From the NCBI RefSeq assembly GCF_910592395.1, contig NC_088310.1, forward strand, positions 21,647,501 through 21,711,500: a stretch of DNA of 64,000 nt. The letters are read 5' to 3'. Each line of letters starts with the position of its first letter. The first letter of the stretch is position 1. Shown in pieces: positions 24,760-36,361 of the stretch. The position numbers and the translations under genes were made by a program. The notes beneath the pieces are model-generated. The model did no database searches and was not told the origin of the DNA. It worked only from the letters and a program-made list of their open reading frames with translations. This stretch comes from Lineus longissimus (lineage: Eukaryota; Nemertea; Pilidiophora; Heteronemertea; Lineidae).

Positions 24760-25111
24760 GTCACGTGTTATTGTTTTTGCAGTGCCAAATTCCGGTCTCG
24801 TGACATAGGGCTCCGTCTGGGGAACCAGACTTTCTCAATGACGTCATCAAGTTGAGTTGACGTCAGGGTTTTTAGTTCAGACATCTTTTATTTTTAGGAC
24901 CTGTTGATCACGTGAGCGATGTTTGGCACTGTGCGTATGACTTCATGACAGGGTGTCATGTCTTTGCATTCGTGCCTGCTTCTACATAATATTTGTGCGG
25001 GGGACACGCCCCCTTTTTTTATCATGTCTTGCATGTCCATCAAATTGATAATAAATTTGGCCATTATATTTATTAAATATCGTGTTCTTGTTATTCATTC
25101 GGGTGACGTCA
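24760..25111. promoter_or_regulatory. Cluster of CRE and E-box motifs
   Basis: Three perfect TGACGTCA palindromes (24839-24846, 24858-24865, 25104-25111) and two CACGTG palindromes (24762-24767, 24909-24914) lie within 350 bp. TGACGTCA is the consensus for CREB/ATF-family factors and CACGTG for bHLH factors. For this base composition I estimate about one TGACGTCA per 64 kb, so three in 273 bp is notable. No gene start is recognisable beside it. It abuts the end of the HINE element at 24681, so the cluster could be a host element or a promoter of an unrecognised transposon. Confidence 0.4.
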
Positions 25112-25257
25112 CAAATAGTTTTCAGCATTTTCTACCTGAACAGCATAAGAAGATGACAACTGAACTGCGTCAAAACTGTTTCTACAGAGTCCAAGAGTTT
25201 TGCGTAGTGAATCAAGATGAGGGACAGCATTTGTTTCAATGACTGAGCTGGCTCGGA

Positions 25258-25870
25258 ACTATTTGTGCGAAGTTCTGTAGTCTTGAGGTTCCTGCCTTTG
25301 TGGTTCTCCAAGTCTCACATCCACACAGGCAAAGCGATTTTAGGGGCAAACCATTCTCAGCTTTGTTTTGGTGTCGATACTCAATGTTCTCTACACAGGC
25401 ATCAACAGTTTGCACACAGCTGTTGCTTTGCTAATACTAACGTTTCTGACGAAACATTGTTACACAAATAATTTTCAGAGACTGCTTTGCCAACTCTAGG
25501 CTGTTTGTCCTGGTCTATGTGTGCCACCATCCTTCGTCATGATGCTGCCTCAATAAAGAAACTTCCCGACTTCTCCTACTTGGTCTTGGTGGAACACGAT
25601 GGAGTCATCTAGTTGAGGTTATTTCTTTATCTGCACTCTTGGTTTTCGGGACATTTACTTTCAGTCTGATCTGTCCACCTGCTTCCTCCAGAGCGGTACC
25701 CTTCTCATCGACGAAGTTGATATCCCAAAGTTGCTGTATCATGTGCCATTGGATCCCTTGCATGCCTAAGCTGGGAGTGTGTCTTGCCCCCTTTATAGTA
25801 CTGGACTTGCATGTAATCATCTTGATAGCTTTTCGGATTTCCTTCCTTTGGTCCTTTTCTGGCGACTGAA
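25258..25870 (-). pseudogene. Decayed non-LTR retrotransposon reverse transcriptase
   Basis: On the minus strand, several blocks typical of the C-terminal half of LINE-type reverse transcriptases appear in the correct order. GIQW and a degraded active-site region (DINFVDE where F-A-D-D is expected) lie near 25700-25750. A block reading LEEAGGQIRLKVNVPKTK lies at about 25640-25690, and GEVGKFLY-stop-GSIMTKDGGT at about 25520-25576. RVGKA follows near 25480, and GCETWRTTKAGTSRLQNF at about 25270-25326. The blocks fall in different frames and include an in-frame stop, so it is a dead copy. The expected protein would copy element RNA into DNA at the insertion site. The endonuclease part and 3' end are not visible. 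Clade (RTE-, CR1- or L2-like) is not resolved. Confidence 0.8.
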
Positions 25871-28800
25871 GTAGAGGGTAATGGATGTACGATTAATACG
25901 AATAATATCTGCGTAATAGCCTAAGAAAACTTCGTTTTCTTACCCAATTCACACATATTTCAACTTGTCAAAACGCCACCATTACCCTTCTGCTGACTGA
26001 GGAGTTTCTCAACGTACTCCTTCCATCTGCAGCATTAGTCCTACTCTCTTGGAGGAAGTTTAAAAATTCAATAGCAAGTGAACACAGAACAGGTAAAAAC
26101 TACACAATTTAACCGTTCATGCAGACTCAGCGTTTTGAATCCTTAACTTGCAGCTCTACTGTTTTGTCTTTTACTGGACTGTCCGTAGCCTGAAATTTGC
26201 CAGCAAGCTTCTTTGTGGTATCGTACAGCTCTTCTAAGTTGTTTACTTGTGCTGCTTGTTCTTCCCTCTCTGCCAATGCATTACTAAAGCTGCATTTTGG
26301 CTTGCCTTACGCTTGTTTTTTCATTGTTTGCTTCTATGTCGTGGCATGTAGCCTCGGCTTTAGATATTGGTGGTCAAGGTGATCTAATCATTATGCTGTA
26401 TTTCCCTGTTGCCAAGTGTCTCCTTACATGTTGTGTAAGGATGAGCTTTCTTTCTTTCTTTTTTTTCAGAGTTAATTTGAAGTTAAGAACAGCCTTGGTT
26501 CAATGACGAACAGGGCCAAAACTATGAAACTTTGTTTCAATCACTATGAACCCCAAAGAGCGAGTCAGAATTATATGTAGTATCAAGTGTATATATTTGG
26601 TGGTAGATAGGTCAAAACTTTACGAGCCAAAGGTTTTACACAGTATATTAGAAGTTAGAGACAACCTTTGTTTCAAATAGTTATGGATTCTGTTCGCATC
26701 AAGAGGCTGGAGATATCTGGTGAGAGTTTCCTTCTACATCTAGTGACAGGTAAGACTAGTGTTTTTTTAAAAAAGATCACCATTAAATATCTTGCTCTGA
26801 ATTCAGTATTCAAAATAATCTCGTTTTCCATTAAAAACTTGATACACCTTCCCCAGTCTATTTCTATAACCCATGCCACCGTCAATAACCCTGATAGATT
26901 ACCATCCGTACATTAATATGTCGAGCAGCCTACCTGGTCTTAAATCCAATCGTGAAAAAATCTACCAGGTCCGGTAAACAGTCTGAAGCGCTGAAGCCAT
27001 TCTCCGGAGGTGCTTTTTTTCTCCGCGCGACCCCTGATCTTTCGGATAGCGGTTTAAAAATGAATTTTGCATCAAAAAATCAATACATCTTATCCTGTTA
27101 TCACTTAGGTTCTAATCAGGTACTGTTGACAGGCAGATGACACGAAAACATGGGCAGAATGTTTAAAGACTAGATTGAGCTGCAGCTTAACCCTTCCAGC
27201 ATTAAAGGTGATTGTTGCTGACTGTTTTCCCTGCAGAGATAAAAATTTGATTATTCCTTCTCAACGTTATTTTGATTGTACGTTTTGCTTAATTGACCTC
27301 TTGTTTTTGATATCTTGTGGATACCCTTATGCTTGAGGAAATGAGTCTTAAGAAAACTACTCGGGTAAATCATCAAAATCTGAAAGTCGCAACTCTAATG
27401 AAACAGTATGAATCATCTACAGGACCTGTTAGAATGTTTTGATTCTGAAACATTCTGCCTAAAAGAGTTAATGATTGCATGATCCTTTAAACCAGCACAA
27501 TCTTGATTTCATGAAAATTTCTCAATGCCAAGTTCTGATCATGGATCTCAATAGTGCCGAGAGGAATTTATATTTGAATGTTTTTTAGTCAATCAAAATG
27601 CAAGAGCTATCATTTTCAGATTCATATTGGCAATGATTTGGTTCAATAAATCACTGGGGGACCTGACTGGCATTACATCATAACAAGGTGACGGGCAAAG
27701 TTGGCAATGAAGTCAAATACGGGCGACATAGGTATGGACCAAATGTGAAGATGTCGCTGTGATGTATCTTTGACAATGACCTTGACTCCTTGGAGCTTCT
27801 GGATGTTTTTTTAATGCAGAATGCTCTTAGTGAAATATCGCATCACTGCAGAATTTGTGCTGCACCTTCCATTGAAATTACTTTTGCACATAGTCCAGGA
27901 TCCGTGTTTGCTAGTAAGAGGCCTTATTTGGAACTTGGATCGGTCAGTTGGATCCCGATTCAAGTTGATCAAAAAGTACATTTGCCCAGCAAATCTTTTA
28001 GGATAGCTTGATTTAACGAACTGAGTAGTTGTAGTGTTACATGTACAGCGCACAGCATCAGTGCAACATTTTAAAAACCTGTTACATGGTCCGAGCATTT
28101 TTATTAGAAATATGCACTCTTTTGGTACTACATGTAGTTTCAAAAGAATCTTCCATTAAACTGAACAAAGACAAGTCGTACATCATGCATGTTGCAAGCC
28201 ACACATTGTCTACTGACAATGGAAATTAATTAGGTTCTTCTCTGAAAACTAATTGAAAAAAGCTAGCAATATAATAGGCAGAGAAAGAAAACTAATGAAA
28301 CTTTGTGTTAGCCGACATCTTTTGTTCAATTCCGCTCCTCAAAAAACACCAGAAATGTGGCCATACATTTTGCACGAACTTGACATATATCCCTCGACAG
28401 GGTTTTCACTTTTTTGGAACAATTTGTTAAATTAATACATCACCCTCTAATGTAATCAAGTGGAATTTTTCTTGTTTATTGAAATTCCACACTTCGTCCT
28501 GGTAACGTTTCTGTAGATTGCCCACGTCTTGCTGAGGCTTATCAGGACATTGAAACGGTGGGTGGATGTTTTTTTCACATTTGAATTCCATGCATGCCGC
28601 CAAGTTTCTCATCAGAACTACCTGACTAGAAAGTCATTTGACAGTGAGAGGGCTGCGAGCGGGAGATAGACTGGCCGGGTCGCCATCCAGCGGAACTACC
28701 AGTCAAGTGATCAGAATGGAATGACTAGCCTATCAGAGAGTTGAAATTGGTTAGCAATGTTGGCATTGACTATCGGGGTACGCATAGTTGATCAGGGCGA

Positions 28801-30059
28801 AAGTGTGCCGCAGGCTGCCTATCAGCGTGTAATGGCATGATATTTGGTTTGACAAGAATCCTACGGGAAATAACCCCTGGAACTTGATTACAATAGTTAG
28901 TAGTCGATTCAACAGGGGTTACTTCAAGAATAAGCAGTTTCAAGGTCCAAATTTAAATGACTGATAAACCCTTTCATTAATTGAAGTCATTAAAGACATA
29001 AACTCTATGGTCTCATTCATTTTTTCTAAACTGTTTTTTACTTTCAAAATTTCGTTTTCATTCCTAACTAGCTAGATTTTTCGCCCTGAAAGGGTCAATA
29101 AAATTTGGTGCAAATGGGATTTCGCACTCAGATTTTTAACGTTGTGTTATTGATTTTTAAACTAGCATCGATTTAGCACAGATCTCTCTTTAACCCTTGA
29201 TGTTTTTATCAAAAGATATTTGTCACATCTGTCGATTTTTTAGACAGGCCAATGACTTCAGAGGATTTTCAACTTGAGTTAACTGACACAACTGAGTTAC
29301 TTTAATTCCTCCGATGTGAATCTGTCAAAGAGCTGGTAATGCCGTGACTGGTGATGGCTGGGTTTTACCATAGCTATTCAACTCCAAACCTTCGTCCTCC
29401 TGTGTTTGATTGTCAGCGATGCATTAGAGACCTCCTACGTAAATCTGAAGTCATCTCAAAAATGTTCTTTCAAAGTGAAATAGGATGGTAAAAAATGTCC
29501 TTTGATTCACCAACAAAGCCCTGTCCTTCCTTTGAAGCGCCTTGCATCTCCGCTTGGGCGTTTTTGTCCAACCATTAGGTAGCCCATTTCAGCCATTACA
29601 CATTTCAGTTGTCTGAAGCACCTCAAATTACATCAAGCAATAACAACTTCGTATGCTATTAGAGGACCATGTCAGCCCAACGAACACAGACATGGTGAAT
29701 TTCCTGTTTCAAAGCCCGAGATCAGTTACATTATAAACAGTTAAGTTTCATGACTATCTGATTTCAAAGCTTGTCAAGTTCAGCCAAATGAATGCCCCTT
29801 TAAAGGTCGCATTTTTGCGTTTTTAATGAAAAAGTTGGCCGATCCGTTAGATCCAGTTGATATCTCAAGATCCAACACATCGCAAACATCACTCAAAGCC
29901 GGGGCATTATGTACTTATTTGTACTTAGCATTAGGCCTACACATTTTCCAAGCCATCCCATTAATGCCTTTGGCCATTTAATTCTTCTGAAAGTTTGTTC
30001 TAATCCTTTGTAACGCAACCTGTTATTCAAAGGTTTCTTATGGAGAGGGCCTCCAGCTC
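25871..30059. other. Unassigned sequence
   Basis: No gene is supported. Frames up to 110 codons (27811-28143, minus) overlap plus-strand frames and lack motifs. Nothing upstream of the reverse-transcriptase remnant reads as an endonuclease domain. Confidence 0.45.
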
Positions 30060-30072
30060 GGGGGGGGGGGGG
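30060..30072 (+). repeat. Poly(G) tract, 13 G
   Basis: This is an uninterrupted run of 13 G on the plus strand within AT-rich sequence. Other runs of nine or more G lie at 9309-9318, 15911-15919, 42707-42720 and 43393-43408, all on the plus strand. Confidence 0.95.
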
Positions 30073-33010
30073 ATGCAACAAGAAAGACCGGGACAGTCTT
30101 GGGGGACTCTGAAGTTATTCAAAGGGCTTAGACATGCTAGAAGACACTTTGATTTCTACTTAACTCCCGTCCCAATCCTAATACCCTTTTTTTTCGAGAA
30201 TCCAGTTCCATGCGTAAATGCACTTTGAATCAGGTCTTGGAGCGTTTTTGATGTTAGAAGATCTTTTAAAAGCTGGCTGAAAATATTGATGTTGTGTTTT
30301 CCACTAATTCAATGGTTTAATCCCTGTTTTAGCTAAATTCGGTGTCATATGACTAACTTAGTTCAGGATTTGTGCTTTAAAAGGTTGTAATTGATAGGAG
30401 AGTTAGGCTAGGCCATGACCAGCTGTTTTTTTTCTTTTCGACTTTTTAGGATTAATTTCTGTATTGGAGCGTTGTTTCCGGGTTTACTTCAGAAAATCAT
30501 ATCAAAATCATCTAAAAAGCTGTTCATAAATCACAATTCAGCTTAACATTTACAGCAACCTTAGAATAAGTGTTTTCCTTGTTCTTCTCAAAGCATTGCA
30601 ACTGGGATGTACTATTTATCTTCGGGTATTTCAAGTTTAAAAATTCTGCCCCAGCCTAGGTATTTTTTTACTCACAGCTAGAATTTCATTGGTATGTATG
30701 TGCTTGAGCCTAACAGTAAGTTCTATATACAATGTATTATCCCAGCACTTACAATTGGTGGCAGCAGGATGACACTTGTCATGTCACCTGTAAAGATTAG
30801 ATGGATTTCATGTAGATTTCTAATGCAGTTTCACTTTTATCCGTATAAGCATTGTCATGATCATGAAACTCGAGCCAATAGTGTTAAGCAGAGTGACCCA
30901 ACAATTCCAGCAATCCATGCCGAATTAAAACTGAATGGTTCCAGGGCATGACACTATCTGCTCACTACCTACACCAGCTCATGATGAATGAAGTCTCAAG
31001 TTTGTCATGAAGATTACAGTTTGCATTTTAAAGAGCAAGCTGCAAACCGGTCTTGAATTTTGATCAGTGTTATCTGGCTTTTTTGTGGTGTATGGGCATA
31101 GAGCCGATCCATTACAACATGGTGGAGGTCGTTCGATTGCTCTTGTTGATGGAGGAAGGAAAGCTTTTTCTGTGGCATCTACCAATTGAAATTCAACCTT
31201 ATACTCCATAATTTGACTGAATCTTTGAATTCGTGGTTGAATCAAGAATCATGTGACTGACCTTTGCATTTGATTGCTTGGAATATGCACCATGTGGCTG
31301 AACCTTTTAATTCTATTGGTTGAAGCAACATCATGTAACTTAACTGTTTGAATCCAGATCATGTGACTGAAGCTTTAAATTGCTTTAGACTGCTGTGACC
31401 CCTTTTCTCTTGAACAAGTCAGTTTTCTGCACACAATTCGGGCTGCAAACATGACCAGATAAAGTATTTTATCTCCTTTCGCCACCACTGTCATATAATA
31501 ACTTGTCATATGAAAATATTTCTTGCCTTTAAACTTTGCTCTAAGCTTTGCATTTTTAAGTGTTAAGTAAAGTGTTCACTTTTAATCCCAATGTGTCTTT
31601 AGACAAAGTAATGGATGTTTATCCCTGATTTAGCTTCGAGGGTTCTAGGTGCTACACCTTTCGGCTACAAAACCATTAAGGATTTTTTTACGACAATATT
31701 TGCCTTTTATGCCATTTGAAATGATTCCAGATTTCGGCTATCTCTTGAGTTGATTCTTGTAAACATCTCGTCAGATTATCCCCGCTGAGATTTATGGAGG
31801 TGCCATTGGGGTGGTAATGGATAAAATATGGGGTTTAAAGAAATGCAAAATGTCAAAATGCAGGTGGATGGTGACAAATGTTTTTGAGTGCGATATAAAT
31901 TGGACTCCATTGAAAATAAATTGGCGAGCTTCACGGCGGTCGGTTCTTGAGGATCAGGTGGTATAGACGCAACTTAATTAGAGGAAATGGTCAGGGTGAG
32001 GCAGAGAATTTCTGAGCATGGTGCGTAATGTCACAGATGTTCTGATCGTAAAAATGCGATGTATTTTTTAGGAGAATCATGATGAAGCCTCCTTTAAATG
32101 GCTTATCTTTTTTACTTCGCTTTGACAATTTTTTTCTTCAATTCCTTTCTGCCAAAGTCTTGAAAATACTGCTGCAGTTCATGGTGGATATCATATATCG
32201 TCAATTGGTGTATGATGACTGTTTGCATTGTTTTCAGTCGTTGCACTTGATGTAGGTGGAGGACAGTAATACGGGTTAAGACTCCTCTTCTCCTCGAAAG
32301 TGGTGCCTGGTTGGCTGTAACAGATAATCGTCATTTGTGCCCTTACAAAAGGTTCTCTGGTACATCCTTCGTTTTTAACTTTCACTTGAAATATTCCAAC
32401 TCATCAGTGGAAACAACGTAGTTTATTACCTTTCAGGTCAATAAAAAACGTGTCCCCTTGGTCATGTTTTGTGTGCAACGGAAAATTGAGTTGAGGCGGA
32501 AACATATCCATAAACCAGCTAAAGGAGAATTATTTCCCAGTGTTCGTCTGCCACTCTCTAAGGAAATTCTTGAAAAAAATGCATTTAGTGAACCTTTTCT
32601 AACTTTCTTTATGTTCCAAATACAAGGGTGGGAATGATCTGGTGTTCTGGTTTTATAGAATTCCTATGTAATGGTTTTGAAATTTCCCATTCTTTAAAAT
32701 ATTAAGTTATAATCCCCTTGTAGGGTATTGTTAATACACTCGTTTTATTCTCTGGTCCAGAAAAAGAATGGTTCACTTTTTTTTGAAAAAAATCACCCAA
32801 CAACAATAATCTGTACTGTGGTTACCTGAAAATATCTTTAAAAAAAGATTAATCTTTTCCAATATTTAGAAAACTTTCTAGAACTGGGTTTTGTTGTTTA
32901 GGCTACTTTTTCATATCTGACGATTGTTTACTAGATATCTTAAAAAAAATCCCGATCTTTCTGTAAAAGAATGCTGGGGTGTTCTGCTACTCAAGCATTG
33001 GACTGAACCA
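30073..33010. other. Unassigned sequence
   Basis: No supported gene, RNA or repeat is present. Two or three frames of 80 to 90 codons occur and look like chance. Confidence 0.45.
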
Positions 33011-33073
33011 TTTTTAGCTCAGCTGACTAAGTCAGCCGAGCTTGTCAAATAAGTTGTTCAGTGGCGTCCGTCT

Positions 33074-33083
33074 GTCCATCCAT

Positions 33084-33116
<33 letters not shown>
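33074..33116 (+). repeat. (ATCC)n microsatellite
   Basis: About ten tandem ATCC units lie inside the 33011-36597 element, in the position occupied by GTCC/GTCG repeats in its relatives. Confidence 0.95.
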
Positions 33117-33117
<1 letters not shown>

Positions 33118-34480
33118 GTTAAACCCATGGTGCACATTTTGTAACCGTAAGACCTAGAGACTTCAATTTTGCATTTCTGGATACTTCTGGTCAAACTCTA
33201 CTTTCAAAACAAAATTTGTCGCCATTCGACCTACTTCCTGCGAGCGAGAGTGCATAAAGGAAACTGGCCTATATCGGCCTAGGAGCAGCAGAATTAGTCG
33301 AAATATGCTCTAATATTAAGATAAAATTCTTGAAAATCTATTTTATTGAGAAAAAGTTCAAAATTTTAACAGGAGAGGGCGCTACCTGCCTTTTAATTAT
33401 TTCTGCCGATTCAAATTCCCGCCCGATGACGTCAGCCATCAATGAAGTCTCCTATTTGCCAGTTCTCAAAACATGGCAGCTACACAACAAAAGCAGTAGG
33501 CCCTAGCTCCAGGAATAAATCACTGTTCACTTCAGCTTCGTTATCGATTGTACCCCCAATTTATTGTGTTTTGTGTGGTGTTCCTATTCAATCAACGATG
33601 TAAGGCCTTATTATGTTGGTTTTAATTGAGAAGGTGCATTAAAAGCGGCCTACGAAATACCGAAGCGGAGACAAAATGGCGGCATGTTGTTTAGGCTTGG
33701 AGCTCAATGACACTCAAGTACCCAATTTTCTGCTTAAAAAGTAGTCTGGTATGCGATATTATCACCAGTTCGTTTCAGTGGTAGTCATAAGGTCTTTAGG
33801 GACTACTTTCAGAAATTAGTTCTTGAAAATTTGGCCACATTTCTGTGAAAACGATATCGGAAGTGCATGCTCTGTTCGCGATGCCGACATCGCCGATGTA
33901 TTTTGAAGTGGAGAATTCCCACAGTATGTGCAGTGAATCGGCATGATTCTGTTCGCCTATTAAGTTTTAGTTCTACGATTCTTTCATGAGTAAAAAGTAG
34001 ACATTCTAAGCAATACAATAATGTCACTCCCATAAAAATTGATTGGAAATTGAGGGAGCTACGGCATTCTGTTCGGCAACTGGCAGCGCTGAAAAAATAC
34101 ATTGCATACTGTACAACACCAAATGGCACATTTTAAAAAGCGCTCATTGGACAACGTAGGGAATCACCAGAAATGACGTCATCGCTGGTCTAAATAGAAA
34201 ACTACGGTGGCGCAGTAGAGCACAAGAAAAGGTTTAGCATTAACTTCGTCATGCAAGCTTCAGCAACAAAACGATTTCTCATGAATGATTTATTTGATCA
34301 TCATCAGCTTGTTTCCCCTGATAGATAAAAAAATGATTTACAATTTCCATCAAAGTTTTCTATTTTGTGTATAGTCACATGTTATTTAACTGGCAAGGAG
34401 CCAAGCAGTTTTGAATATTCGCTGGAAAATACTTCGTACTTGTAAACGAGGCTATGACAATGAGTATCCTCATTCATGGC

Positions 34481-34489
34481 ATAAACTTC
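34481..34489. repeat. 9-bp target site duplication, left
   Basis: ATAAACTTC directly precedes the GGGTGTC terminus of the foldback element and is repeated exactly at 36353-36361. Confidence 0.93.
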
Positions 34490-34552
34490 GGGTGTCTATA
34501 AACCGAAGACCAAAGACCGAAGACCGAAGATCGAAGATGGAAGACCCCCCAA

Positions 34553-34889
34553 AACTATAAAACGAAGATCCCCCCAACTATAAAAGGAAGACCCTAATGT
34601 CAACTATAAAACGAAGATCCCCCCAACTATAAAAGGAAGACCCTGATGTCAACTATAAAACGAAGATCCCCCCAACTATAAAAGGAAGACCCTAATGTCA
34701 ACTATAAAACGAAGATCCCCCCAACTATAAAAGGAAGACCCTGATGTCAACTATAAAACGAAGATCCCCCCAACTATAAAAGGAAGACCCTAATGTCAAC
34801 TATAAAACGAAGATCCCCCCAACTATAAAAGGAAGACCCTAATGTCAACTATAAAACGAAGATCCCCCCATCTATAAAAGGAAGACCCT
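34553..34889 (+). repeat. Left-arm tandem array, 7 x 49 bp
   Basis: Units start at 34553, 34602, 34651, 34700, 34749, 34798 and 34847. The base after CCCT-A/G alternates (TAATGTC, TGATGTC) through the first units, giving a 98-bp higher-order pattern. The last unit has CATCTATAAAA instead of CAACTATAAAA. Confidence 0.95.
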
Positions 34890-35050
34890 GGTGGTTTTAG
34901 ACCCTCAAGTTCAGTTACTGCAGACTTGCACGTCATAACACGTGACTGAGCATCTGTATTTCAACAAGCAAGCTAGCCTGAGTGCGGCGTAGTGACATAG
35001 GAGATCAGATCATTCAGGTAAATTCCGGATTTTCCTAACACTGCATTTAG

Positions 35051-35253
35051 GAGTTGGCGACCGACCTGCCAGTCTCGACCCATGATGGTGGAGGACCAAT
35101 TCCATATTGGCCGTGTGATCAACTAACCTGCTGGGAGCCTATGACGATACACACACATGCACATAGAAACAGCTTCTGGACGAAGCTGAGGGCTGGCTAT
35201 GATGAGTACAGTGAGAAACTAGGTCATATTGGAGCACGGCTGCATGGTAACAG
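35051..35253 (+). pseudogene. Exon-like coding segment inside the foldback loop (possible captured gene fragment)
   Basis: The loop contains one open segment of 75 codons. It begins directly after a splice-acceptor-like TTTCCTAACACTGCATTTAG (the TAG is also the in-frame stop before it). It passes AACAG-GTACGG at 35253/35254, which resembles a splice donor, and stays open to a stop at about 35276. The translation includes PYWPCDQLTCWEPM and TIHTHAHRNSFWTKL and looks like ordinary protein. The segment is visibly more GC-rich than the surroundings. I do not recognise the family. Mutator-like elements in plants are known to carry gene fragments (Pack-MULEs); capture here is my inference. It could instead be part of the transposon's own ancestral sequence or chance. 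Confidence 0.4.
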
Positions 35254-35409
35254 GTACGGGGCTCCCCGCCTTATGTAAACTGTGCCACTAAGCTGCTAAG
35301 GCTAGACACGACTGGTGTAGTACCCGGTACACTTACTTTCTCAAATCATTAATGTAGCATGGACCGAAAATGAAAACAAACTGTGCAGTAACTGAACATG
35401 AGAATGAAA

Positions 35410-36289
35410 ACCATCAGGGTCTTCCTTTTATAGATGGGGGGATCTTCGTTTTATAGTTGACATTAGGGTCTTCCTTTTATAGTTGGGGGGATCTTCGTTT
35501 TATAGTTGACATCAGGGTCTTCCTTTTATAGTTGGGGGGATCTTCGTTTTATAGTTGACATTAGGGTCTTCCTTTTATAGTTGGGGGATCTTCGTTTTAT
35601 AGTTGACATCAGGGTCTTCCTTTTATAGTTGGGGGGATCTTCGTTTTATAGTTGACATTAGGGTCTTCCTTTTATAGTTGGGGGATCTTCGTTTTATAGT
35701 TGACATCAGGGTCTTCCTTTTATAGTTGGGGGGATCTTCGTTTTATAGTTGACATTAGGGTCTTCCTTTTATAGATGGGGGGATCTTCGTTTTATAGTTG
35801 ACATTAGGGTCTTCCTTTTATAGATGGGGGGATCTTCGTTTTATAGTTGACATTAGGGTCTTCCTTTTATAGATGGGGGGATCTTCGTTTTATAGTTGAC
35901 ATTAGGGTCTTCCTTTTATAGATGGGGGGATCTTCGTTTTATAGTTGACATTAGGGTCTTCCTTTTATAGTTGGGGGGATCTTCGTTTTATAGTTGACAT
36001 TAGGGTCTTCCTTTTATAGTTGGGGGGATCTTCGTTTTATAGTTGACATTAGGGTCTTCCTTTTATAGATGGGGGGATCTTCGTTTTATAGTTGACATCA
36101 GGGTCTTCCTTTTATAGTTGGGGGGATCTTCGTTTTATAGTTGACATTAGGGTCTTCCTTTTCTAGTTGGGGGGATCTTCGTTTTATAGTTGACATCAGG
36201 GTCTTCCTTTTATAGTTGGGGGATCTTCGTTTTATAGTTGACATCAGGGTCTTCCTTTTATAGTTGGGGGGATCTTCGTTTTATAGTTT
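35410..36289 (-). repeat. Right-arm tandem array, 18 x 49 bp
   Basis: I count 18 occurrences of the GGATCTTCGTTTTATAG half-unit in inverted orientation to the left arm. Units differ mainly at CATTAGG against CATCAGG, at AGTTGG against AGATGG, and in G-run length. Several adjacent units share the same variant (a block of AGATGG units at about 35775-35925), which indicates local expansion by unequal exchange or slippage. Confidence 0.95.
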
Positions 36290-36352
36290 TGGGGGGGTCT
36301 TCCATCTTCGATCTTCGGTCTTCGGTCTTTGGTCTTCGGTTTATAGACACCC

Positions 36353-36361
36353 ATAAACTTC
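36353..36361. repeat. 9-bp target site duplication, right
   Basis: ATAAACTTC immediately follows the GACACCC terminus of the foldback element. It is identical to 34481-34489. Confidence 0.93.

Larger units (their letters stand above)
34490..36352. mobile_element. Foldback transposon with 9-bp target duplication (MULE/FB-like)
   Basis: The element is bounded by GGGTGTCTATAAACC at 34490 and its complement ending GACACCC at 36352. Both ends touch perfect 9-bp direct repeats ATAAACTTC. The outer ~60 bp of each arm is GAAGACC/GAAGATC-rich and nearly identical in inverted orientation. Inward, each arm is a tandem array of a 49-bp unit made of two half-units starting AACTATAAAA (C/G)GAAGA. The left arm has 7 units (34553-34889), the right 18 (about 35410-36289). 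Sequence TTCAGTTACTGCA at 34910-34922 is repeated inverted at 35384-35396, so the arms enclose a 461-bp loop. Nine-bp duplications and array-built inverted repeats are known from Drosophila FB elements, which are linked to Mutator-like transposases. No transposase is encoded here, so it is non-autonomous. Confidence 0.93.

Noticed and set aside
33809-34129. 106-codon minus-strand frame inside the 33011-36597 element as a transposon gene
   Set aside because: It shows no transposase, helicase or nuclease motif and lies within a non-autonomous element. A chance frame is the simpler explanation.
34553-36289. The regular 49-bp arrays resemble a CRISPR array at first sight
   Set aside because: Units are contiguous with no unique spacers, are inverted between two arms, lie in animal DNA, and are bounded by transposon termini with a target duplication.
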